Of a stretch of 64,000 nucleotides of DNA, positions 1 to 8,750 are shown in pieces (the stretch's first letter is position 1; each line of letters starts with the position of its first letter). A program made the translations under genes and the position numbers. The notes under the pieces were generated by a model. It did not search any database and was not told the DNA's origin. It worked only from the letters and a program-made list of their open reading frames with translations. Origin of the DNA: Candidatus Melainabacteria bacterium (lineage in GTDB: Bacteria; Cyanobacteriota; Vampirovibrionia; 2-02-FULL-35-15); NCBI GenBank assembly GCA_023250155.1, contig JAHFBG010000003.1, positions 1 to 64,000 of the forward strand. Reading direction: 5' to 3'.

Positions 1-956
1 GGTGGTGGCGGTGGCGGTGGCGGTGGCGTTTGGGATTTTAGTTTCCAGAGATCATGCACATCAAGTTGTTTATTACCATCCATATCACCATGCTTCATTG
101 CATCATACATTTGCTGTAGATCTTTGTAATCGATCTTGCCATCTCTATTAACATCACCTTTAGTGTCAACCAATACAGGTTTTTTATCTCCATCTAATGG
201 TTGGATTTTAGGCTGTTTGAATAATTGATCGAGAATTTTCTTATTTAAAGCCTCAAAGTCTTTTTTATCTATCTTCCCATCATTATCCAGGTCACCGTAT
301 TCTGTAGTATCAAACAATTTATCAAGGTCTTTTTCATCAACTTTTTTATCCTCGTTGAGATCACCATCACCTTCTTTAGGATTTGCTATTATTTGTTTAT
401 CATTATCAGCAATGCTTTCTGGTTTTAATAATGATTTAGTTTTATTGTTCAAAGCCGCAAGATCTTTACTACTAAGAGTCTTGCTATAGTCCATATCAGC
501 ATATTGCATGGCTTGATACATAAGTTGCAAATCATTGTAGTCTACATTGCCATCTTTATTAACATCTCCTTGTTGTTTTCCTGTAGTGTTCTTTGTAGAA
601 CCCAATAAATTGTTCGCAATTTTTTTGCTTAAAAGATCAAAATCTCTTCTATCAACTTTTCCATCCTTATTCATATCTCCAAGATTTAAAACCTGCATTA
701 ATTCTTGTACATCTGCTTTATCAGTTTTTCCATCCTGATTTACATCTCCACTTTTAGCAGGTTTGTTTAATGGTTGTACACCAGAACTATTATTTGAGTG
801 TATCCCAGAACCGTTAATCTGATGTATTCCTCCGTGACCCACCGACAATCTTTTTGTCATTTCTTTTAATGTGTTATCTGCTTCTTTTTCTATAGCCGTC
901 TTTGATTTTTTTGTACTATCACCTTCCTTTATTGAACCAATATTTAAAATAAACAT
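1..956 (-). CDS. Dockerin/EF-hand repeat protein (partial, C-terminus outside window)
   Basis: The frame opens at an ATG at 954-956 and stays open through the left edge, so 318 codons are visible and the C-terminus is missing. It starts MFILNIGSIKEG and has no signal peptide. I count eight calcium-loop motifs of the form GDxNxDGxxDxxDL, arranged as pairs about 23 residues apart, the spacing of type I dockerins and EF-hands. Pairs are joined by short linkers, and a poly-proline run begins at the window edge. A strong ribosome site (GGAGGAAT) lies just upstream. Dockerins normally bind cohesins in extracellular assemblies; no cohesin is visible nearby. Calcium binding is expected from the loops; the partner is unknown. 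It is closely related to the next gene and shares a near-identical 323-bp segment with it. Confidence 0.85.
   Translation of the reverse strand, partial: MFILNIGSIKEGDSTKKSKTAIEKEADNTLKEMTKRLSVGHGGIHQINGSGIHSNNSSGVQPLNKPAKSGDVNQDGKTDKADVQELMQVLNLGDMNKDGKVDRRDFDLLSKKIANNLLGSTKNTTGKQQGDVNKDGNVDYNDLQLMYQAMQYADMDYSKTLSSKDLAALNNKTKSLLKPESIADNDKQIIANPKEGDGDLNEDKKVDEKDLDKLFDTTEYGDLDNDGKIDKKDFEALNKKILDQLFKQPKIQPLDGDKKPVLVDTKGDVNRDGKIDYKDLQQMYDAMKHGDMDGNKQLDVHDLWKLKSQTPPPPPPPP
49..371. repeat. Segmental duplication, copy 1
   Basis: This stretch aligns without net gaps to 2059-2381 at a constant offset of 2010 bases and is nearly identical over long runs. It encodes a dockerin-type pair plus flanking linker in two neighbouring genes, which points to recent duplication or gene conversion. 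Confidence 0.8.
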
Positions 957-1042
957 AATAATTATTCCTCCTTTATTAAGCTATGATTTTCTACATGAAA
1001 ATCTTATTCATCTACAGCTGAGTTAATATTAAGAGCATTTGA

Positions 1043-1057
1043 TTAAAGCAAAGTAAA
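1043..1057 (-). promoter_or_regulatory. Shared upstream element, site 1
   Basis: The plus strand reads TTAAAGCAAAGTAAA, a match to the element TTAA-N6-GGTWAA seen before most genes of this island. It lies about 87 bases upstream of the start at 956. On the coding strand a TAATAT hexamer follows about 12 bases later. Confidence 0.5.
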
Positions 1058-1100
1058 AAATTTGTCATTAACGACTAAACTAAAAAATTTGTTTTTTCAG

Positions 1101-1157
1101 ACAAAAAACTCAAGCAAGTAAAATAAACACATTGATGCATTTATAATACTTGCTTGA
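1101..1157 (-). terminator. Probable rho-independent terminator
   Basis: Perfect 11-base arms TCAAGCAAGTA (1110-1120) and its complement (1147-1157) enclose a 26-base loop. On the minus strand the hairpin is followed by GTTTTTTG. It sits about 50 bases beyond the stop of the dockerin gene ending at 1209. The loop is longer than usual. Confidence 0.55.
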
Positions 1158-1208
1158 AATTTTATCTATAAATCTGCAAACAACAGATTAGACTAAATAA
1201 ATATTAGT

Positions 1209-2654
1209 CTAAACGTTCACCGTTGCTTGAAGATCCTTATTTTTTGTGGGTTGGGTTATTGATGCTGATACTTCTTCTTCTCCACTACCCTTCTTTTCCC
1301 AGAATGCAAGAATATCCTTGCTATCTATTTTTCCATCACCTGTCAAATCTTGTCTATCATTAAGAACAAAGTTCATTAATCCTACAGATTTTCCAAGTGA
1401 ATATTCAGTATCTGTCTGTTTTCCTAAGACACGTGCCAGATCATCCATCTTAAGGAAGTTATGATAAGGATCCTCTAGCACTGTTTTTGATAATTCATCA
1501 ATCTGTTTAAGATTTTCTTCATCATCACCAGGATCACCAACCTTCTCAGCTAACAAGCGAACATCTTCCTCATCTATCTGTCCATTTTCATTCATGTCAG
1601 CATGATTCATAGCTTGCTTCATTAACTGAAGATCCTTATAATCAACCTTTCCATCATCATTGACATCACCAACCTTATCTTTCAGTTGCTGTTCTTCTTC
1701 CCTAGTCAATCCACCGGAGAGTTCTTTTAGAATCAATTGATTAATTAAATCAAAATCTTTTCTATCAACTACTCCATCCTTGTTTACATCACCACGCTTA
1801 AGGACTTGCTTAAGAAGTCTTAAGTCTTTTTTATTGGTTTTACCATTTTCATTTACATCTCCATCTGGACCTTCATGAGGAGGAGGTGGAGGAGGTGGTG
1901 GTGGTTGTATTATATGTGATGGTCGCTCTGATGGTGCTGACGCTACCGGCGCTGGTTGTGGTGTTACCACAGATGGTGGAGTCAGTTCAACAGGTGGCAA
2001 AAGAGGTGGTGGTGGTGGTGGCGGTGTCTGAGCTTTAATTTTCTCTCTTAGCTTATAAAGATCATGCATATCAAGAACTCTATTACCATCCATATCACCA
2101 TGCTTCATTACATCATACATTTGCTGTAAGTCTTTGTAATCAATCTTCCCATCTCTATTAACATCACCTTGGGAGTCAATTCGTACATGTTTCTCAGCTT
2201 CATCCAATGGTTGAATTTCAGGCTGTTTAAATAATTGATCAAGAATCTTCTTATTTAAAGCCTCAAAGTCTTTTTTATCTATCTTTCCATCATGATCCAT
2301 ATCACCATACTCTGTAGTATCAAACATTTTATCAAGGTCTTTTTCATCAACTTTTTTATCCTCGTTGAGATCGCCATCACCAGGCCTATTCATTTGCTTT
2401 GCTGTTTCTTCTTCTGCTTTCTTTGCTGCAGCCTCTTCTGCTTTTCTCTTTGCTTCAATTTCAGCTTGTTTTCTTGCTGCTTCTTCTGCTGCTTTTCTTG
2501 CTGCTTCTTCTGCTGCTTTTCTTGCTTCCTCAGCTTGTTTCCTTACTGCTTCTTCAACCATTGCTCTTAACTGTGCATCTGCTGATTGTACAGATGAAGA
2601 ACTACTACCTCCCCCGCTAACGCCTCCTACAGCTCCAATCTCAAATATAAACAT
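1209..2654 (-). CDS. Dockerin/EF-hand repeat protein with coiled coil and poly-proline linkers
   Basis: This 481-residue protein starts MFIFEIGAVGG without a signal peptide. Residues 25-88 are an Ala/Glu/Lys-rich coiled coil. Nine calcium loops follow near 94, 117, 163, 186, 265, 288, 329, 352 and 435, the first eight as four pairs. Proline runs of seven and nine at 211-217 and 251-259 separate the two halves. The last ~100 residues (helical, then one loop and a FW motif) match the C-terminus of the protein encoded at 8751-10037. The ribosome site is GGGAGG about 7 bases upstream of the ATG. The architecture suggests a calcium-stabilised structural or scaffold protein; no enzymatic domain is visible. 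Antisense frames over the Ala/Glu-rich part are shadows of its codon bias. Confidence 0.88.
   Translation of the reverse strand: MFIFEIGAVGGVSGGGSSSSSVQSADAQLRAMVEEAVRKQAEEARKAAEEAARKAAEEAARKQAEIEAKRKAEEAAAKKAEEETAKQMNRPGDGDLNEDKKVDEKDLDKMFDTTEYGDMDHDGKIDKKDFEALNKKILDQLFKQPEIQPLDEAEKHVRIDSQGDVNRDGKIDYKDLQQMYDVMKHGDMDGNRVLDMHDLYKLREKIKAQTPPPPPPPLLPPVELTPPSVVTPQPAPVASAPSERPSHIIQPPPPPPPPPHEGPDGDVNENGKTNKKDLRLLKQVLKRGDVNKDGVVDRKDFDLINQLILKELSGGLTREEEQQLKDKVGDVNDDGKVDYKDLQLMKQAMNHADMNENGQIDEEDVRLLAEKVGDPGDDEENLKQIDELSKTVLEDPYHNFLKMDDLARVLGKQTDTEYSLGKSVGLMNFVLNDRQDLTGDGKIDSKDILAFWEKKGSGEEEVSASITQPTKNKDLQATVNV
2059..2381. repeat. Segmental duplication, copy 2
   Basis: Second copy of the segment at 49-371, at a constant offset of 2010 bases. 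The two differ at scattered positions, many of them third codon positions. Confidence 0.8.
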
Positions 2655-2732
2655 ATAATGCCTCCCTTTAAGTTAATGATCTCCTCCCTGGAAACCTTCC
2701 ACTAACTATAGGGATATACTAAAGTACCAGAA

Positions 2733-2747
2733 TTAAACTAGGGTTAA
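2733..2747 (-). promoter_or_regulatory. Shared upstream element, site 2
   Basis: The plus strand reads TTAAACTAGGGTTAA, nearly palindromic, about 80 bases upstream of the start at 2654. A TAGTAT hexamer follows on the coding strand about 12 bases later. Confidence 0.5.
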
Positions 2748-2827
2748 CCTACAAGTCAATCAATCATTAAAACTAGTACATATGATCTATCAAACTCTTG
2801 ACAAAAGATTAATTTATTTTAATAAAA

Positions 2828-5206
2828 CTATCTCATATAATTTAAAAGTGTTTTAACCTGATCTAAATAGCTAGTTATATACATAGCTCTTTTATTTCTA
2901 TCTAGGTATTTTTCTAAGCTCAGCCAGTCTTTGACCTTCTTTTGAAGAACAGTTAACTTGTTTTCAATTTCATCAAATTTATCTTTATTAAAATTTTGAA
3001 AATCTCCTTTTAACTCCTTTGCTAAGTAATAAACCTCTCTTTGTATCTGGCTATCTGCAAGAACAGAATACTCTTGCATAGATGTAACTTTTTCAATAAT
3101 GTTTGTAAATTCATCTAATATTTTTTGACATGCTAACAAAGGATCTTCATATGGAATAACAATTGAAGGTTCTCTAAATGGACCAGATTTAAGCAAGTCT
3201 TTCTTTTGTACATCTATATGCCCAGCAGCAAATAATGCAACACCCAGCACCCCTGCATTTCTAGCTGAAGTAATTCTTTCAGCTAGTTCTCCTTCACTTA
3301 TAACTCTAAGATTAAACCCTGGAATAATTATTCCCTTATCGCTTACATAATGTCTTTCTCTTTCAAGTTTATTTTTTACTTCTTCCTTTGAAAACGAATA
3401 GTAGAAAGGATATGCAACATCCACCCATTTATTCACTAGCCATGTTTCCCAATCCTGCTGAATTGATTTGATTCTTAGAGCATGATCTATTGCAAAAACT
3501 GCTACTGATATTTTTAAATTTGGTTTAATTTGCTTTAACTTATAGCTGGTTTCTTTTACAAAATCACTTACAAGATTTGCCTTCCATTCCCTCCACTCTC
3601 TATTTACAAGTCCTTCTTTTTTAGGAAGCTTACCTGATGCCTGAAGAAATGCATTTTTTGTCACAAAATCAAAGCCTGCCTGGGCATAGTCTTTTTGAAA
3701 AGGAAATCTAATATAGTCTAACTGTATACCATCTACATTATACTTTTTAACGATTTCACTAAATACTTCTTGAAGTAATGCACATGCTTTTTTATTCCCT
3801 GGACTAAGCCAAAACTCCGGCTGCATATCAATTCTTAATTCACTGTTTTCTCCTGCCAATGCCCAGCTTCTCCCTTTCATAGAAATAATAGGACCAGGAT
3901 ATTGTACTGGTTTTCCTATTAACAAATTATGTCTGGTATTTCCTACAGCAAAGGTCCAGACCCATGCATGTAATTGAACTCCATATGTATGAGCAGCATC
4001 AATAGCTTCTTTCAAAGGGTCCCATCCTTGTACCAATGGGTTGTGTGGAAGTAGTTCTGAAGGGTATATTGGATATCCTGCATTAATCGTCTCAAAAAAA
4101 ATAACATTAAAGCCTATTTTTGCAAGGTTCTTAATTAGACTTCTCAATTCAAGTGGATTTTTACACCCAACTATAGTACCCCTATCCAACCATACTGCTC
4201 GAATTTCTACATTTCTTACAGGTATACCCAGTGAATAAACAATTGCAAACTGATTTTTTGCTGATTGTACATCTTCTCTTGCTTGTAAAAAATTTCCAAA
4301 TAAATAATTTGAATTAAAGTTGTTTACAAAATCAAGACCATTTTCAAAATGTTTTTTTAATTGATATTTTGATACTGGGAGATCTAACTGTTCTGCAATC
4401 TGGATAACTGAATTAGCTTCTTCTCTTATTGAAGAAACCTCATTTAATAGTTTTTTATATTCTGCCTTTGAAATTTCTTTTGTCAATCTGGTTGAAAAAC
4501 CATCCCAAAAATAGTCAATGCTTCTTAGCAATGTTTTAATATCATTATTTTTATCAATATCTTGTCCCCAGGTATAACCTAAAAAAAGAATATTTTTAGA
4601 ACCACTGATTGCAATCTCACTGTTTTCTTTCCACCTTGCAGCAACTCTGATTTGATCTATTGATGTATTAAATCGTGTATAAAAACTCCCTATAGGCAAT
4701 TCTGTTATTACTTCATCCAATTTATGTTTCAAATTCAAAGGAGTTTTAATTACCTGATTCTCAAGAACCACAACACCTTGTTTGCTAAGAAAGCTATTTA
4801 AATCATTTGAAAATGAACCAAGACCTGCTGATATTATTAATTTTCCTCCTGATTCCAAAAACTTGGTTAAAAAAATCTGTTCATCAGAATCAATATCAAT
4901 GGCTAAAGGATAAAAAATCACATTCACGCCTACATCTTCTACTCTTGTATCAGAAGAAATATTACACAAAAATTGAGAGTCAAGATACGTGCCTTCAAAA
5001 GTTTCTAAAAATGATTTCCACAACTGATAAAAACCAACAATATTGCTTGTCTCATAAGCTGAAACATTTTTATAACTATATAAAATTCCTATCTTTTCAC
5101 CTCCTTGTGCATATACTGGAGTAGAATGATAGAAAATAGAAAATAGAAAATAGAAAATAAAAAGTAATGATATGAGTCGTCTATTAATAGATAAAACAAA
5201 AAGCAT
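2828..5206 (-). CDS. Secreted GHL10-type glycosyl hydrolase
   Basis: The 792-residue protein has an N-terminal signal peptide (two Arg, a Phe/Leu-rich core, ending VYAQ near residue 34). Residues ~40-230 resemble a Rossmann-like, ThuA/GATase-type region. Residues ~335-690 match the GHL10/YngK family (PF02638): EIRAVWLDRG, FNVIFFETINAG, VQLHAWVWTFAVG, VDGIQLDYIRFP and DVAYPFYYS are visible. A helical tail of ~90 residues follows. Members of this family are predicted to cleave cell-wall or surface polysaccharides; the substrate here is unknown. The start overlaps the divergent phosphorylase gene by 35 bases. No good ribosome site is seen for this ATG, and no alternative ATG, GTG or TTG codon precedes the signal peptide core. 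Confidence 0.85.
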   Translation of the reverse strand: MLFVLSINRRLISLLFIFYFLFSIFYHSTPVYAQGGEKIGILYSYKNVSAYETSNIVGFYQLWKSFLETFEGTYLDSQFLCNISSDTRVEDVGVNVIFYPLAIDIDSDEQIFLTKFLESGGKLIISAGLGSFSNDLNSFLSKQGVVVLENQVIKTPLNLKHKLDEVITELPIGSFYTRFNTSIDQIRVAARWKENSEIAISGSKNILFLGYTWGQDIDKNNDIKTLLRSIDYFWDGFSTRLTKEISKAEYKKLLNEVSSIREEANSVIQIAEQLDLPVSKYQLKKHFENGLDFVNNFNSNYLFGNFLQAREDVQSAKNQFAIVYSLGIPVRNVEIRAVWLDRGTIVGCKNPLELRSLIKNLAKIGFNVIFFETINAGYPIYPSELLPHNPLVQGWDPLKEAIDAAHTYGVQLHAWVWTFAVGNTRHNLLIGKPVQYPGPIISMKGRSWALAGENSELRIDMQPEFWLSPGNKKACALLQEVFSEIVKKYNVDGIQLDYIRFPFQKDYAQAGFDFVTKNAFLQASGKLPKKEGLVNREWREWKANLVSDFVKETSYKLKQIKPNLKISVAVFAIDHALRIKSIQQDWETWLVNKWVDVAYPFYYSFSKEEVKNKLERERHYVSDKGIIIPGFNLRVISEGELAERITSARNAGVLGVALFAAGHIDVQKKDLLKSGPFREPSIVIPYEDPLLACQKILDEFTNIIEKVTSMQEYSVLADSQIQREVYYLAKELKGDFQNFNKDKFDEIENKLTVLQKKVKDWLSLEKYLDRNKRAMYITSYLDQVKTLLNYMR
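5131..5158. repeat. Heptanucleotide tandem repeat (AGAAAAT x4)
   Basis: Four exact copies of a 7-base unit. They lie inside the signal-peptide codons of the glycosidase and just upstream of the divergent phosphorylase start. Seven is not a multiple of three, so loss or gain of a unit would shift the glycosidase frame. Confidence 0.9.
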
Positions 5207-5951
5207 ACTTTTAAAAAAAATTGATTTAATACCTCGATTTGCAATTATAACTGGCTCTGGAGTTAAAGTCTTTAAAGAGTATACTCCTATATTTGAGATT
5301 AGTTATACAAAATTGCCTGTTTGGAAAAAGAAGTTAGAGATAAAAGGTCATGAGAGTATGCTTAAGTTATATCGCATAAAAGACATACCTATATTAGTAT
5401 TTTCTGGTCGACACCACTTGTATCAAGGTTATGACATTCCGGATGTAGTCAGCAATATAAAACTTGCTTATGAATTAGGAATTAAAAAAATAATAATAAC
5501 TAATGCCGCTGGTGGTATAAAAAAAAGCTTTACTACTGGTAGCCTTATGTTAATTACAGGTTTTATAAATCTAATGCAATCTACAGAAAGAGGTACTTTA
5601 AGCAGTATCACACAAATACCAGTAAAAATTAAAACACCATTAACTGAATTGATAGAAAAAAAGTTTAAGCTTACCATAGAAAAAGGTATCTATGCAGCAA
5701 ATATAGGTCCCACATATGAAACATATTCTGAAATCAAATTGTTGCAAGATTTAGGAGCTAGTGCTATAGGTATGTCTACTATCCCTGAGATGATTTGTAC
5801 AAAGAGTTTAAACTTAGACTTTGCAGGGATTTCAATAATCAGCAATGCTTGGAATCCCACACATAAACCATCTCACTTAGATGTTTTAAAAGCTGTTACT
5901 AGTGCCAATGACAAATTAAATAGTTTATTGCATAAGATAATTGACAACTAA
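5172..5951 (+). CDS. Purine nucleoside phosphorylase (trimeric, class I-type)
   Basis: This 259-residue protein matches the phosphorylase family that cleaves purine nucleosides with phosphate to free base plus ribose-1-phosphate. Visible motifs in order: AIITGSGV (phosphate loop), SGRHHLYQGY, ITNAAGGI, GPTYET, GMSTIPE and ISNAWN, the last with the Asn expected to contact the base. Length is close to the usual ~270. The start was kept because the family normally has ~20-25 residues before the GSG loop, but no clear ribosome site is present and the first 35 bases overlap the divergent glycosidase. MTAP-type or xanthosine specificity cannot be excluded. A short gap separates it from phosphoglycerate kinase. 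Confidence 0.88.
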   Translation: MSRLLIDKTKSILLKKIDLIPRFAIITGSGVKVFKEYTPIFEISYTKLPVWKKKLEIKGHESMLKLYRIKDIPILVFSGRHHLYQGYDIPDVVSNIKLAYELGIKKIIITNAAGGIKKSFTTGSLMLITGFINLMQSTERGTLSSITQIPVKIKTPLTELIEKKFKLTIEKGIYAANIGPTYETYSEIKLLQDLGASAIGMSTIPEMICTKSLNLDFAGISIISNAWNPTHKPSHLDVLKAVTSANDKLNSLLHKIIDN

Positions 5952-5969
5952 TAACTAATAATTGATAAT
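5942..5969. repeat. Degenerate heptad repeat after phosphorylase
   Basis: Four consecutive 7-base units (TGACAAC, TAATAAC, TAATAAT, TGATAAT) span the stop codon of the phosphorylase gene. They share the pattern TRAnnAY and resemble the other heptad arrays in this window. Confidence 0.55.
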
Positions 5970-5995
5970 TATAAAATCAAATATTAAGCAGTATT

Positions 5996-7243
5996 ATGGA
6001 TCAACTGACAATAAAAGATATACCACAAAAAAATCTTGAGAATAAAAAAGTCTTAGTAAGAGTCGATTTTAATGTACCTATTGAAAAGAAAATTGACAAG
6101 ATTGTAATCTCTAATGACTTAAGAATTAAAGCATCTATACCTACCATCAAATACCTTGTTGAGTCAAAAGCAAAAATAGTATTAGTTTCTCACTTAGGTA
6201 GACCAAAAGGGTTCGACAGTGACCTGAAGATGGATCCAGTGGGAGTTAAATTATCTGAACTAATCGGGAAAAAGGTTATAAAGATTCATGATTCAATTGG
6301 ACCTGAAGTTCAAAAAATAGTTGATGGTTTAAACCCAGGAGACATATGCTTACTTGAAAACATAAGGTTTTATAAAGAAGAGGAAAAAAATGATCTTGAA
6401 TTTGCCAGAAACTTAGCAAAACCATTTGATATTTTTGTGAATGATGCTTTTGGAACAAGTCACAGAGCACATGCAAGTACAGCAGGTGTTAGTGCATACT
6501 TAAGTCCTTGTCTAGCTGGGCTCCTTTTACAAAAAGAGGTAGATTCTTTAAGCAAAATCCTCTTAAATCAAGTTAGACCATTTACCACTATAATAGGTGG
6601 AAGTAAAATCTCATCAAAGATTGAAGTGTTAAAACAACTAATACCAAAAGTAGATGCTTTACTCATTGGTGGTGCTATGGCTTTTACCTTTATAAAAGCA
6701 AAGGGAGGAGAAATAGGAGACTCATTATATGAAGAAGCTTCTATACCGCTCATAAAAGAAATTGATATCTTAAAAGAAGAACATGCTGTAGCATTAATAC
6801 TTCCTGAAGATATGCTTTGTGCTAGAACTGAAGAAATAAAACAAAAATCTTCAACTACATCAGACCTTCACATTTATCCTATAGACAAAATTCCAAAAGG
6901 CTTTATGGGATTAGATATAGGTCCTAAAACAATGGAAAAGTTTAGTAAACTAATCAGTCAGTCAAAAACACTATTTTGGAATGGCCCTATGGGTATGTTT
7001 GAAGATGATCGTTTTATTAATGGGACTAAAGCCATTGCTGAAGCATTAGTAGACATTACACAAAAAAAATCTATCAGTGTTGTAGGTGGTGGAGACTCTG
7101 TTTCTGCACTTGAAAAATTAAATATATCTTTTGAATCATTTACACACGTTAGCACAGGAGGAGGAGCTTCCATAGAATTTATAGAAGGCAAACCTCTCCC
7201 TGGTATAACGTGCTTAGATAAGAAAATATCCGTTAAGAGTTAA
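5996..7243 (+). CDS. pgk: Phosphoglycerate kinase
   Basis: The 415-residue enzyme interconverts 1,3-bisphosphoglycerate plus ADP with 3-phosphoglycerate plus ATP in glycolysis or gluconeogenesis. It is full length. Clear family motifs: VLVRVDFNVP near the start, SHLGRPKG, ENIRFYKEE, FVNDAFGTSHRAHAST, the hinge and C-lobe GGSKISSKIEV, LIGGAMAFTF, FWNGPMGMFE, VVGGGDSVSAL and STGGGASIEF. It follows the phosphorylase after 44 bases, so the two may be cotranscribed. Its 3' end overlaps the convergent dockerin gene by 4 bases. Confidence 0.98.
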   Translation: MDQLTIKDIPQKNLENKKVLVRVDFNVPIEKKIDKIVISNDLRIKASIPTIKYLVESKAKIVLVSHLGRPKGFDSDLKMDPVGVKLSELIGKKVIKIHDSIGPEVQKIVDGLNPGDICLLENIRFYKEEEKNDLEFARNLAKPFDIFVNDAFGTSHRAHASTAGVSAYLSPCLAGLLLQKEVDSLSKILLNQVRPFTTIIGGSKISSKIEVLKQLIPKVDALLIGGAMAFTFIKAKGGEIGDSLYEEASIPLIKEIDILKEEHAVALILPEDMLCARTEEIKQKSSTTSDLHIYPIDKIPKGFMGLDIGPKTMEKFSKLISQSKTLFWNGPMGMFEDDRFINGTKAIAEALVDITQKKSISVVGGGDSVSALEKLNISFESFTHVSTGGGASIEFIEGKPLPGITCLDKKISVKS

Positions 7244-8427
7244 AAACCTTCTCTTTTAGGAGCAGCAACAGCTGAAATCAATTCTGCTGTTTTAGGCTTA
7301 GAAATCATATTGGTTGAAACATTTGATTCTACAGTAGTTGAAACAGATGGTTCTTCTGGACTATCAGTTTCTATTTGTAACTGAGGACCTATCTTTTCAG
7401 CCAATGCCTTGACATCTGTCTCATCTATCTTTTTATCTCCATTCATATCAGCATGTTTCATGGCTTGTAACATTAACTGTAGATCTTTATAATCTACCTT
7501 TTTATCCCCATTTACATCACCACCAATACGTATTGGTCTCTTTGTTATATCTTCTGCTGTAGAGGATTCTTGATCTTCTTCTGAACTCTCTGCTTCTCTA
7601 CTAAACGGATGAAATAATTGTTGCATAATTTTTTGATTTATTAGATCAAAATCTGTTTTATCAATCTTGCCATCTTTATTTACATCACCTTCTTTAAGGA
7701 CATTCTTTAAAAGTGATAAATCCTTATCATTAGTTTTGCCACTTTCATCAATATCTCCATCTGGTGGTCTAAACATAACACGTGACTCATCTTCTGATTG
7801 AATATCTTCATCAGATGTATCCTCTTTATCTTGAGTGCCTGCCACTCCAAATCCACCAGTTCCTGCTGGAGTAATTTTGTCATCAAGAAGTTTATAGTCT
7901 TCTTTATTTAGAACTTTATCGCCATTCATATCACCATGCTTCATAGCTTGATACATAAATTGCAAATCTTTATAATCTACCTTACCATCACCATTGACAT
8001 CACCTTCTTGCCTGCGTATTGGATGACTTTTTGCTTCATCAGTTACAGCAGCATCTGTAGCTTGTCCTTGTCCTTCTCCTTCTTGAGCTTGCAGCTCTCT
8101 TGTAGGTCTAAACAATTTCTCAGTAATACTCTTATGCAAAAGATCAAAATCTACTGCATCTACTTTTCCGTCATGATTCATATCACCAGCTTGTAAAACT
8201 TGTGACAATATTCTCAAATCTTCTTTATCAACATTCTTATCTTCGTTTATATCACCTGAAGGCGCTAGTGGGATAATGCACTTAGCTTCAGATTCACTTG
8301 TTTCAACCATTGCTTTCAATGTGTCATCTAAATTCTCCGGGTTACTACTAATCTTTGGTTTTGCTACCAAATTGAGATTTTTAATTTTTTGCTCATCATT
8401 AATTGAGTTCATATTTAAAATAAACAT
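7240..8427 (-). CDS. Dockerin/EF-hand repeat protein
   Basis: This 395-residue protein starts MFILNMNSIND and lacks a signal peptide. It carries eight calcium loops as four pairs, with two pair types alternating: one of the form GDINED..VD..DL / GDMNHDGKVD, the other GDVNGDGKVDYKDL / GDMNGDK. Acidic, Ser/Glu-rich linkers join the pairs. The C-terminal ~60 residues are low complexity and lack the FW-containing ending of its two relatives. A ribosome site AAAGGAGGGA precedes the ATG. Function is unknown; a calcium-dependent structural or adhesion role is inferred from the repeats alone. Confidence 0.87.
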   Translation of the reverse strand: MFILNMNSINDEQKIKNLNLVAKPKISSNPENLDDTLKAMVETSESEAKCIIPLAPSGDINEDKNVDKEDLRILSQVLQAGDMNHDGKVDAVDFDLLHKSITEKLFRPTRELQAQEGEGQGQATDAAVTDEAKSHPIRRQEGDVNGDGKVDYKDLQFMYQAMKHGDMNGDKVLNKEDYKLLDDKITPAGTGGFGVAGTQDKEDTSDEDIQSEDESRVMFRPPDGDIDESGKTNDKDLSLLKNVLKEGDVNKDGKIDKTDFDLINQKIMQQLFHPFSREAESSEEDQESSTAEDITKRPIRIGGDVNGDKKVDYKDLQLMLQAMKHADMNGDKKIDETDVKALAEKIGPQLQIETDSPEEPSVSTTVESNVSTNMISKPKTAELISAVAAPKREGF

Positions 8428-8510
8428 TAATCATCCCTCCTTTATTTATAATTTCCACCATTGGAAATGCTCTAATTCTCTACCGCTAGAAAAAGGTTAC
8501 TATATCTAGA

Positions 8511-8525
8511 TTAATGTAAGGTAAA
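8511..8525 (-). promoter_or_regulatory. Shared upstream element, site 3
   Basis: The plus strand reads TTAATGTAAGGTAAA, 84 bases upstream of the start at 8427. On the coding strand a TATAGT hexamer follows seven bases after the element. Confidence 0.55.
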
Positions 8526-8657
8526 ATTTTTACTCTAACAACTCAGTACTTAAAACTTATTTTATATATAATTTTTTATTTGCGAAAACATTTTATCAAT
8601 AATGTTTTTACTAAACATAAGCTTACCAGCTAAGAATTAAAGGAAAGTAATGTAAAA

Positions 8658-8690
8658 TAAAAAAGGTGACGCTGCATAGACAGCGTCACC
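8658..8690 (-). terminator. Rho-independent terminator
   Basis: A perfect 10-base GC-rich stem (GGTGACGCTG at 8665-8674, complement at 8681-8690) with a 6-base loop is followed on the minus strand by a run of T. It lies 60 bases past the stop of the dockerin gene ending at 8751. Confidence 0.92.
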
Positions 8691-8750
8691 ACAATCCCAA
8701 GTAATCAGCACATGGTATATGCTCAAAACAACAAGCTATATATAATTTGA

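Larger units (their letters stand above)
8428..8750. other. Gene-free spacer between two dockerin genes
   Basis: About 320 bases without a convincing gene on either strand. It holds the ribosome site and upstream element of the gene starting at 8427 and a strong terminator at 8658-8690. The rest is AT-rich with nothing recognised. Confidence 0.6.

Noticed and set aside
2292..2658. Overlapping plus-strand ORFs rich in Leu/Phe/Ser
   Set aside because: They mirror the Ala/Glu/Lys coiled-coil codons of the minus-strand gene and have no ribosome sites.
4807..5124. Plus-strand ORF inside the glycosidase gene
   Set aside because: No ribosome site, composition follows the antisense of a well-supported gene.
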